A stretch of 64,000 nucleotides of DNA from NCBI GenBank assembly GCA_023512835.1, contig CM042089.1, positions 23,589,519 through 23,653,518 on the forward strand, written 5' to 3'. The DNA comes from Taxillus chinensis. Taxonomy: Eukaryota; Streptophyta; Magnoliopsida; Santalales; Loranthaceae. Position numbers and translations under genes: made by a program. Shown piece after piece: positions 30,685-42,600 of this stretch (position 1 is its first letter; the number at the start of each line of letters is the position of its first letter). The notes under the pieces are model-generated. The model was not told the DNA's origin, made no database searches, and saw only the letters and a list, made by a program, of their open reading frames with translations.

Positions 30685-33600
30685 ATGGGAGGCGTGGACG
30701 ACAAGTACGCTGCGGAATTGGACGTTGCCGTCAGGGTGGTGCATATGGCGTGCGCTCTCTGTCGGAGGGTGCAGGAGGAGTTGATTGCTTCCAGCAATGA
30801 TCAGGTCAAGTTTAAGGACGATGATTCTCTCGTTACTGTCGCAGGTATTTGAATTCTTGGTTGTGTGTCTTCATTTGTATGTTCCTGTTATTTGCCGTGT
30901 TTGTGCCTGATGTTGGCTGCCTGTCTTATTTTTGTTTCCATTGTGCTTGCAAGAAAATGTGGATTAGATCAGGGAGGCTCTTCAAACGTGTGTGTACGAG
31001 TGGGTCTGTTTGTGTATGTTCGTATTGTTTTTTTATATGGCGAGAAGGTTCTATCACTGCAATCAAGTAATTGATTAATAATCAATTTAATCGCTCAATT
31101 GAAAACCCCTCCTTTCCAAAAATCGTTCAACCTGAAAACCCAATCTATCGCGATATTTAGTTGTCAAATCTCCAAAGCGAATGAGGGGCAACTTGGACAC
31201 GTTAACAATAAAATGACAACAAAGCGATCAGAGCATAAACTAATCTTAAAGAATATAAGTTTCACAAGCGTACATAAATAACGTAGCTAGAAGAATACCA
31301 TATGCTTATTTGTAAGGTCAGGTCAAAACAAGGATCTTTTGCTCTTGCCTTGTGTAGGATCATTTTTCAGATCAGGGATTGGTGGAGGTTGTTGTATTAG
31401 TAGGAGGTTGTGGGTGATCCATCAAAAGATATCCATATCTAATAGAATATCAGTAGACAGTAATTATAAATAGTAGGAAGAAAAGGATTTTTTTTACTTT
31501 TTTTTTTCCCAAATAACCTAGGACATTTGATCAACTAATCGACAGAGCAACGGAAATATTGAAATAATTTATAGGCGACCCATATGGTCAAATTGATTTT
31601 GGATTCCATGATCTTTATATAAAAAAAATCTATTTGTTATATAACATGATATTACATTTTAGTTAGCATACTCCCCTTTTACGCACCTTAGAATGTATCA
31701 TGTACTTTCTTTCTTCTCTCAAGTCATTTCTTACGTCCTTATCTAATGTACATGAAGGGAGAACTGGTACATTCTCCAGACCTTTGAATTTTTAGGATTG
31801 GGGAGATGCAATCCAAGTTTTAATGGTGGTTCCCTCAAACACCACTATCTCTAATTCACGATCAGGTCCAAATCATAATGTAAAGTTAGGGTGTCAAGGT
31901 GTCATGTTCATATCACATGTTAACTGTTTACTTCGGCATATCATCATGGCTACCTCTATATTCTAATAACTAAGAGCATTTCCAATCCATTAGCTATAGT
32001 AAAATATAGCTAAAATTATTCTCTAATGGTTTAGGTAAACTTTTAGCAAAAACAAAAACAAAAGCTAAATATGGCTTTTTCTTTTGCTTTAGCTGATCCT
32101 GCCATGTCAACACATAAATAAAAATTACCCTTCACGCCTCCCTCCTCTCCTCCCAACATCGCGTGCCTCCATCCTCTCTTCCCAACGTCGCGCGCCTCCA
32201 TCTTCTCCTCCCAATGTCATGCACGCCCTGCTCCTCTTCCTCCACCCTCCTCCCAAAGCTGCTACCCACACGCCCTAGCCCAACGTTGTCGTCTTCATGG
32301 GCGCGTCCCAGCCCAATGCTATCGCTCCTCACCCACGCCGGCGGGACCCCCCCCCCCCCCGGCGAGATTGCCAACACAACACCGCACGCCTCCCTCCTCC
32401 TCTCCTCCCAATGTTGCGTGCTCCCTGCCCAAAGCTACCCTCCTCCTCCTCCCCCTCCCCCAAAGTTGCCCCATCCCTACGCTGTCGTCTTCCCGTGCCC
32501 TAAGGTGAGATCCCCCTCCTCCCCCCCTCCCCCGCGAGATCGCCACGCCGCATGCCTCCCTCCTCCCTCCCAAACCTAGCGTCGTGCCCCCCCCCCCCTC
32601 TCCCCAAAGCCGCTGCCCATGTGCCCCGGCCAACGCCGCTTCCCTCTCTCTTCCCAACCCAGCATTAACCAAACTGTACGATTAGGGGATTTGAGATCAT
32701 GGGAGGACAAGGATAATTAGGAAAAAATAAAAATTAAGCAAAAATATAACTAATGTACCATTAGCTATAATGGTGCTGTAGCAAGCTAAAATTAGCTTTA
32801 GCTAGCTATTATAGCTTAGTAGGATTGGAGATACTCTAAGTAGGCATTTTTATAGCTTCCAACTATGAATTTGTGTTGTGTTGTCATTGTTCGCAGGTTT
32901 TGTGAAAGACAATCAACATAGTCTGGTTGGCAGGTTGTGTGTTGGTTCATGTTTTCCAAGTTGTGTCTGCACATTAAGGTAGTGAAATTGAAGACTAGAG
33001 ATGTGGTGTTACAATAGAAATGTACAGTCATTAGTGTTCATAATTGAAGACTTGGTTGATGCCTGCTGAAGAGAGAATTTGTGTAGCTTAAATGTACATT
33101 AATTCAGATTGGAGCATATTCAGAGGTTGAAGTTGTACATTAATTTAGGTTTTGGAGACCCACTGGCCATTTCTGAAGGGCTAATGTGTTAAGTATGTGA
33201 CAAAGTATTGAGATTGAGTTAGGTCAAAATAGGTCACGCTGCACGCGGAGCCAACATTGAAAGATATTAGGGTTTCATTGATGGTTTCACAGAGTGGAGA
33301 TAAAATGTAGTTTCGATCTTTGTGTTAGATCATAGTTTGAAGTCATACTATTTATTATCTTCTTCGTTTTAATTTGAAGAACAACTATGTGGGTGTTTGG
33401 TGTTTGTTTTGTAGAGTGGAAATGAAACGCATTATTTGACTAAATAATCTATGTGTTAGAGTGTGAAAGTATGAGGTCACATGCATTGTCTTCTCTGTTT
33501 GAATTTAAAGAGTGCTTATGTAGAGGTGGTGAGCTGGAGAAAAGAGAGGAGGAAAAGAATGCAAAGAAGAGTGTGTGCTCCAATCTGTCATTGGTGTTGG

Positions 33601-36600
33601 GTGTATGATTAAGCGACAGGTTTCAGGCAAGTTGCAGAATGGAAACAAAGAACATTTTTGTGTTGATATGGATGAAGATAGCATATTTGATTATCTATTA
33701 TTTGATTCCATACTTGGAGAGGTATTACGTTGTGAAAAGAGGTCAGAGAAGAGTTTATTTGTTCTTTCTTCCTATTTGAATCTAACATGACAGAGGGAAT
33801 GTTTGTGAGGAGCAGTGTGTCAGCAAATCAGAGTTTTCCATGTAATGATGAGCTGAAATGGCTGTACCATTGTTCGATTGTTGTATCAATGTAGTAATGA
33901 TGAGGTGTAATATAAGAGACACTGATAATATCTGTTGGAAGAGAGTTGTAAGTGGGAGCAAAGGAGTTCGTAGACTGGTGGGGCGAAGGAGAGTGCCATC
34001 GATGCTGATATGTGGCAGCATTGCGGGCATAGTGAATGAAGGCCTTGCTCATGTATATACAGCATGAGAGAGCAGTCTTTGGGACAGGGACGTGGGCAGA
34101 GAAGACCATAAGTTCATCATAGAGAAATCTACTTGTTGAAGAGAGATGTCATGGGATTTGAATCAAGACTGAGGAGAATCTGTCTGGGGTTGAGCAAAAG
34201 GGACTATCCACTTAAAGGTTTGAGTTTGATTGTGTTTGAGGAACATGTTCTTCGCAGTGTATGTTTCCTGATCAAACACAACGTGGTTATTGAGTTGATT
34301 TTATTGCGGTGAATGAAGTAATGTATTGACCAGTAGTATAAGATGTGCTTGTTGTAGTGCTTTGGTGGGATTCCAAAGGTGCCCAATAATATTGTGAACT
34401 CTCTTGTACTTGTATGGTGAAACCTTTCTGGAGTTTGAATGGAAGACAATGGAGTCTATAATGTTGAGCAAACTACTTCAATCCTATGTGTTTTCTTGTA
34501 TCCTTCTTTACATTGTTGTTTAGTTGGATGCTATATAATCTGTAAGAAGCAAACTCATCTAAATCTGAGGAGATAAAATTAAAAAAGAAGGGATTAGTTG
34601 GCATATGCTAACATACCCCTCCCAGTATTTTATTAGACCTTACAAAAGCATGATTCTTCTTCACAATATTTAACCCAAATATCAAAATATTGGCATCTTC
34701 ACGAAGGTCCTTGTCTACATTCAAATTCAGTTCCACTAAATCTGATCCAAAATGGGCATTCTAAACAGTTGGCCTTGATGGGGAGGATTGGGGATATTTT
34801 CCTGTTGTCCTTTGTAGAATTGAGCAAATTAATTAGCCTCAAAATCAGCGTGGCTTTAGGAATTTGAATTTTGGATTTTTGTATAAAATAGGATCTTTTG
34901 TTTAAAGATATGAAAATATATTTTATTTCTTCTGGATTTGTTTCTTCTTTATAACTCTCGCAAGATGTAAGTTGATCATTGGCCTGCTTGAAGCAGTTTT
35001 GTTTCATGTGATTGTAAAATCAAGCTCATGACAGGTTTTTCTTTTCGCCTGAAATTTTCATACCCAATGGGTCATGTGCCGGATTGTTTGATTTGATAAA
35101 CACTACTTACCTCTCTTTGGCAGGGTCATACTTAGGTGTATGCATGTCAATAGCTGGTTTAAGTAACTAAATCTTGGCTTTGTGCATTCTCCATTACTCA
35201 ATTATGGCAGATAATTTGTCCATAAGTACCATTGAATTATATAAATTTAGAGCATATGTCCTAGAAGGTTAGCTATTGTTAATTATTTAATCACCAATTT
35301 ACTTATAAAAAAAATTTAATCACCAGTTAAGAGAATGTAGTTTTGTCAAAGTTTCAGATAATCTATTACTTCAGGCTGCTATGTCTTTTTTTCGAATGTG
35401 TTATTGCTTTCACAATCTCAAAGAAATGGTGCAGTTCTTTTAATGCTTACCCACAAATGGCAACTTTTTATTTTTTTTTACAACATTTGGTCATTGAATT
35501 TGGTTCAAGTTTCTATTCTTTATGTTTGTTATGATGAAATTACTAAAACATTACCACCAGCAAGTTATTCCTTGATAAATGTCATCGGGAGGTGACTTGT
35601 TTGATAATCAATGGATAGAAAGTTGGGTGTTTGGTTTGAGATCAAATGATATATCAGCAGCACATAAGACATGGCCTTGCAGCAATCATTTTATAAAATG
35701 GAAATTGTATGAATGCTACCCCAAGTGGCCCTGAGTTTGTATTTCTGTGTTTTCATTATGCACACTTGTTGTGTAAGTCATTGTTGTTGCATGTATTAAT
35801 TTAGTAATTCATCTTTGTCTGTCACTGCATCAACAGATTGGAGTGTACAAGCAACGGTGAGCTGGACACTATCACAAGTGTTTGGGAACAAAGATATGTC
35901 CATTGTTGCTGAGGAAGATGTCCAAACACTCTCCAAGTCTGATTCGGCAGGTATATTGGATGCTGTGATTAGTACTGTGAATAAATGCTTGGCCGAAGCA
36001 CACAAATTTGGTCTTAGAAATCCAGATAAAGCACTTGATACCTCACAAGTTCTTGAGGCGATTAGCCGGTGTAATTCCAATGGGGGGCCTACAGGAAGAC
36101 ATTGGGTGCTTGACCCTGTTGATGGAACATTAGGGTTTGTTCGTGGGGATCAGTATGCTGTAGCTCTAGCTCTGATTGAGGAGGGCAAAGTTGTTGTAGG
36201 AGTTCTTGGGTGCCCTAATTACCCAATGAAGGAGTTGCTCAGCTATCATAATCAACACCAAATTATGTCTAACTTCTCTCCTGCTGCTGCTAATTCATCA
36301 GAAAAAGGATGTGTTATGTACACAAAGAGAGGGAGTGGTGAGGCATGGATGCAGCCATTAGTAGGTAAAGATGAAAAGTTTGAGTGGCCAAACTCAGCAA
36401 GATTGATTCGGGTTTCCACTATTGATGATCCAGTGTTAGCTACTTTTTGTGAACCAGTGGAGAAGGCAAATTCCAGTCATTCCTTCACTGCAGGACTTGC
36501 TCACACGGTTGGGCTAAGGTGTGTTGTGGACTTTATTAACATCATCACTCACACTGTTTTTAACTTAAGAAGGGGCCTAAGTTGTGTTTCAAAACCTTTG

Positions 36601-39600
36601 GATTTATCCTCCAAGGCAATGGGAAAGAGTGTAAATTAAAGACTTACCTCACATTGTAAATAAATGTTAAGGGTGAGGTCAAGCACTTCAATTATATATG
36701 TTGACATAATGGAAATATATTTTCAATATGTGAAAGCATGACATGGATTGGGGTGAAAAATGCCTATGTATACATTAACCTCACATTGTAAAGCAATGTG
36801 AAGGGCAAGCACATAAATTGTTGTTAGTTCACCTTTTATTATTAGTTGTAATTGCTGTCTTAGAGCATCTCCAATAATGTTAAGTAAATTTTTTTAGCTA
36901 AATCTATATGTAGTTTGCTAAATATATACTTTTAGCTAAGAACTCCAATAGTCTTAGGTAATTTTAATTGATTAAATCAATTTTTTTAATTTACCTTCAG
37001 AATACTCTTTTTTCTCTTTAATGTTGTGTATTTAGCGTGAAAAGCAAATTGAGAATGATGTGATAACATTAGTTAAAAATATAATTTTAGTTAAATTTAG
37101 CTTAAGTTTTTGCTGAAGCTAAATATAACTTATATAGCTATATTGCTGGAAATTTTTTTTATTGAGTTTACATTAAATTTGATTTTAGCTTTTGCTTTTA
37201 CTAAAACTATTGAAGATGCTCTTACAATAGTAATTAGATTGCAAGCAAGCATGAGTGGAGAAAAACACTTTTGAATGTTAACATCCAAAGTCTATCGGTT
37301 AGATAGCATGTGTTAAGAAGAGGTTTGCATGATTGAATAACTTGGTAGAGTGATCTTGTTTAATTTCATTCGTAAAGGGAGTTTAAATGTGCACAGACCT
37401 TAATTAGCCAAGAAGAAAACTTCATAATACAGCTTGAGCATCATATTTTATAAAACTAGCTTGATTAAGTCAATTGAAGTCAACTTCAAGGTGAATTTGA
37501 CAAAAATTAATGAAATTTGGTCAATGCCAGATAGTTGGTGGTCAACGAGAATCCATGGGTGTATGTAAAGTTAGCATTCAATCTAGATGAAGGTTTAAAA
37601 GTACATGAGGTAGTATGGGCTCTCAGTATGGTCGAGGCAGGCACCTCAATCTTGAACAACAAAAAAAAAATTTAAAAAAAAAATGAAACTTATGTAAAAT
37701 TAGTTTTAAAATAATAAAACCATATTAAAAGTCTTACTAAAATATTAAATTAAGTCTTCCTTGTTATCCATTAAATTTAAATATTCATTAATACAAAAAT
37801 AACTTGAATATACAATCTAATCTTCATTTAATATAGTGTTATTTGTGTAATTTCGAATGAGTTGTCATAGCTATACTAATTAGTCTATGTATTTAGGTTG
37901 TCTAAGAACATCTCTAATTCAAAATTTTGTTTAAATTGTTCTCCAATTTATTAGCTATATGAATAGAAAAAGCTAAAAAATTATCTAGATTTAGCTTTAG
38001 TTAAGCTGCCATCTCAGCTTTTACCCCAACCTTAATATACAATTACAACAAACCCTCAACCCCTCCCGCACACCTCCACCCTTCACCGACACTGAGTTTG
38101 ATGAGTTGAAGCTCGCCCGCGAGTCTAGAGCGTCTAAACAGAGCTCCCTTGGGGAAGGTCAGCGGCCCAAGGACTGGTTTGGTAGTTGCTTCATCCAGCA
38201 GAGGAGTCGGGCTATGTTCTTGGTGCCCAACGAGTAGGAGGTCGAAGATAACATTGCTTGATTCATGGGCTGCAGTAGAGGAGGCAACAGTGTTGGCAGT
38301 GGCTTTTAGGAGAAGGCATTGCTAAGGGCTTGGTTGGCCATGTGGAAATCGGTTTGGAGCCTTCTTTCCCACTCCCCCTTGTCAAGGCATTGTAGGGGAG
38401 AAGATCATGTTGTTGCTCATAATGAGGACAAGGATGACGAAAGTGGCGGGGCCCTCTCCCATCCTTCCCCCATGTTGCCCCCTCCCCCCCTCAGTCTGTG
38501 GCTGCGAGAAATGATTGAAAGATTAAAAATTAAGAATTTGTAAAAGATATAAAGTAAGAGTAGATTGAGAAAAATAATAGTTAAATAAAAAAATAAATGA
38601 TGCAACATTAGAGTATCATTAGCTAAAATACTACTATAGCAAATTAAATATAGTTTTAGCTTGAGATTTTAGCTAATAAAGATTGAAGATGCTTTAAATA
38701 GGATTTTTACCTAATTAGGTTCTCTTAGCTATGTATATATATATATATCGTTTTAAATCTTTGAATGAAAATAAGAAGAATAAAGTTTTCTTATATACTT
38801 TTTCTACTTGGTATCAAAGCAAAACCCTAACCCTAAGGAGAAACTGCTGTCACCACCCTTGTAAGAGTCTTTGAAAATTTTCCTTTGTGGTCGACTTATC
38901 CTCCTGTAATTTAAATTAGAATCTCATGAAGCTATCGTGTGTTTTGGATCAAGTATAATAGTCTCTCTCTCTCAAGTCACAAAGTTATTGCCAATGCTAT
39001 TGTTGCTGCAGTCGCAATTGATAAGGCTCGCTGCCATGCTCTGAAGCAAAGTTTCACACATCTTGTTATGACCACAACAATGTCACCACTAGCTTGTGGT
39101 TGTTGGGATCTCTTTAAAACCTTTGTTCACCTGTGTTTTGCGTGAACTCCGCCTTCACCCGTTTAGAGAGTGCGACATGGTTTGAATGGCTACACCAAAT
39201 ACAATTTTTCTATCTTTTGCTTTTCGTTTGGCTTGCATGTCCCATGAAGGTGCTTTAAATTGATTTAAATTTCAAAATCATCTTCTAAGAAGACAGTGAG
39301 ATATAAATGAGTATTCACATTAAAGTATAAGCCAGATTGAACGATTGAAAGATACAAAACCAGATTAGTTGTCAAATGATACACTTAGACGTATGTGATC
39401 GATCGTGGCTATGATTAATACGATTAAAGTTATTCTTTTTCTCGCAGCTAACTTAGACGGGTCATTACGCTAGTTTGATGTGAATCTTCATTAATGGTAA
39501 ATTGATGGAAGAGGTGTATATGAATCCTCCTTCAGGTTTTACACTAAAAGAACCAAAGGTATGCAAGTTGAAGAGTGCGTTATATGATTTGAAATAGTCT

Positions 39601-42600
39601 TCAAGAGCTTTGTTTTGTTGACCGGGACGTTCAATGCAAAGATAAGGTTTTAAGTGGACTTTACCTAATCATACTCTCTTTTATAAAAGAGACAGTAATA
39701 ATATTATCTTGTTTCTTGTTTATGTTGACATAATTGCCATAGGTAATAACATAACCAAGATAAAAACTTTATTGTCATTTGACATAGGAGTTTGTGATGA
39801 AAGACTTGGGTGTTTTAAAATGCTTCATTGGCAAGTATTCCGATCAAAGCAAGGAATTTTTCTCTCTTAATGGATGTATGTTCTAAACCTTCTAGCTGAT
39901 ACTAGTAACTTGGCTTGTGCACCTGTTATACTCCTATTGAGTTAAACTATAGTTTAACTATCTATCTTATTAGGTTTCAACAAACAAGGAGAGATGGCTA
40001 GTGGGAAAATTGATCTATCTGACTCATACTAGATCTGACATTTCATATGCAGTTAGTGTTGTGAGTCAATTTATGTATAATCCAAGTGATCGATATATGA
40101 GTGTTATGAACTGTATTCTGGCATATTTGAAGGCTTCTCCAACCAAAGATATTATGTTTTCTAAGTATAGACACATAGACATTATGGGATACACCAACTC
40201 TGACTTTCTTGGATTCAAATTAGATAAAAAATCTACTTCAGAATATATCATTTGTAGTTGGTAATTTGGTGACCTAAAGGAGTAAGAAATAGAATGTGAT
40301 TTCTTTGTCTAGTGCAGAAGCTGAATGTCGTGCTCTTTATCATGTTACTTAGGAGTTCACGTGGCTATATATTTTTTTACGAGAACTTAGTTATGACCCT
40401 TAGAAGCCAGTGATGTTATTTTGTAATAACACGGTTACTATCGAAATAGCTAATAATCTTGTATGGCATGATTGAACCAAGCCTATTGAACTTGACATAA
40501 ATTACATCAAGAATAATTTAAATTTTAGTATAATTTTTCACAGACTGCCTTGTCCGCCAAGACAAAAGAGGTAGCATTTAAAGAAATGAAGAAGATGAAG
40601 ATCAAAGAAGAGAGAACATCCTCAGAAGAGAAGGATGATATTGAAGACATTGATGAAGTACTGGAATTCATTGACAGTGTTGATCTGAAGCTAAGAATGA
40701 AAGAGCAGATCAAAATTTATGGTGACCTCACAATAATGCTCACTGCTAAGACTTCTAGAATAGAAAGCCTTGAGGAAGAGCTAATGCATCTCCAACACGT
40801 ACTAGAAAGGGAAATAAAGAGGAGACCTGGGATGATAGTAGGAGAGACGTCAGGTTCCAATATTGCATTTGAAGAGAAGAAACAACACTATAATATTGCA
40901 AAGATTGGAAAGAATTCACCACAGAAAGGGAGAGAGAAGCTTGGAGCAGTTGAAGAGGGGCTGAACAACAAAAGGAAGATCACTACATAAGTTTAGTGGC
41001 CAATGTTCCACTCCGAGAATGTGGTGAAGCAGCACTGCTAAAAGCAAGAGGAAGAAGATCAGTCAGCCAAATGCTAAGGTTGATAAGAAGTTAAAGAAGG
41101 TGGCACCAGTTACAATAGTCACCAAGGAGAAGAAGAAGGTGACACCAGTAGCAGTGGTCACTACAGGGAAGAAGTTAGCAGCTTTGTCCAAGCCAGCAAT
41201 AAAGTTTCAGAAACCATAAGTAGGAGTGAAGTCCAAAAAATTGCCATTCTAGGGCTATTTTTTTCTGTGGTGTTTGGGGGCATAAAGCTCAACCATGCTA
41301 GTAAAGGCAGTTTATGTCTCCAAAACTGAAAAGAGAGATGCAACATCTAGGGGAAGGTTGTATCATGATATGAGAGTAGCACTAGTAAGAAGTTCTTGCT
41401 CTCACTGTCACAAGCAAGGACACTCAAACAAAGAATGTTGGTGGAAGCCTTTTACAGTCATTACAAGAAATAAGTTTGCTGCATTGGTAAGCTTAAAAGC
41501 AGACGGTGGAAGGTGTGGGTTCAAAGGTCATTGTGCAGCAGAATGTCTAACTTTCTTTCTAAGCAGAAGATGAAATTGAAGAGCACAATTCAACAAACCA
41601 ATGCAATGAAGCAGAAGCAGCAAGTGAAGACTGCTTCAAAGCCAAAATTCAAGATATATTGGATTAAAGAGAATGAAGAAACCTATAGAGCCAGGGTAGC
41701 ATTGTGTGTGACAGAGGCTCCCGAAGAGCATGGACACGATTTGTCTATAGAGATGCCTCCTCAAACCTACAAGATCTCATCTTTGCACATGGATGCAGCT
41801 TTGTAATTAGTTGTCAAAGGGAGGAGAGAACGTGCAGGGAGAGCAATTAGTGGGGGTAGGTTATTCCATGGGTGGAGTTGAACCCATCTCCTTTTGGGTT
41901 GCAACTTATAGTTGTAAGTTGAAGACTGCTTACAGCTGTCACACAATGGTATTTAGGTGACAATCAAGGAGTAGTTGAGAAGAAGACTTCAAAATGTAAC
42001 ATTTGAATTCTATCATCCAGATAACATGTGTTAGTAGCTGAAGAAATTTGCATGATTTAATAACCTTGTAAAGTAATCTCACTTGAGTGAACTTGTTGAT
42101 GGAGCTTAAATGTGCATAAGCTTTAATTGGCTGAGAAGAAAACCTCAAAATACAACTTGAGCATCATATTGCAGAACAATAGGTTGACTAAGTAAATGGA
42201 ACTCAACGGAAGCCAACACTAGGGTAGGATCAACAAAATAATCTGGACATGAGGTCAATTTTAACATAGTTACTATGAATCCAGACATCGTTGCTGATGT
42301 GGAATGAATGGAAAATTCCGACAACTCCAAACAGAGTTGCGACATATTTGAACATTGTCTATATTATGGGCAATGTTGCTAATCTGGACTTAATGGCAAA
42401 TCCGGAAAGTGTTGCTATGGATCTAGACATATCCATATTAGGGACAATGTTGCTTATCAGTACAAAATGGCAAATCCTGATATGTTCGTACTATGGACAT
42501 TATTGCGGATATGAACAAATGCAAATTGGACATGTTGCAAATTGAGACACAAAGCTCTTAAATGGGACGTTGTTTGGTTGTCTAACTGAAATGTTTGTAT

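Noticed and set aside
32132..32672. Gly/Arg- or Pro-rich open frames
   Set aside because: Compositional, inside the GC-rich MITE core with long C runs.
38811..38823. tRNA-like sequence
   Set aside because: It is the primer-binding site complementary to the initiator-Met tRNA end, not a tRNA gene.
38824..38840. Telomere-type AACCCTAACCCTAA
   Set aside because: Only two units, next to a retroelement primer site; not an interstitial telomere array.
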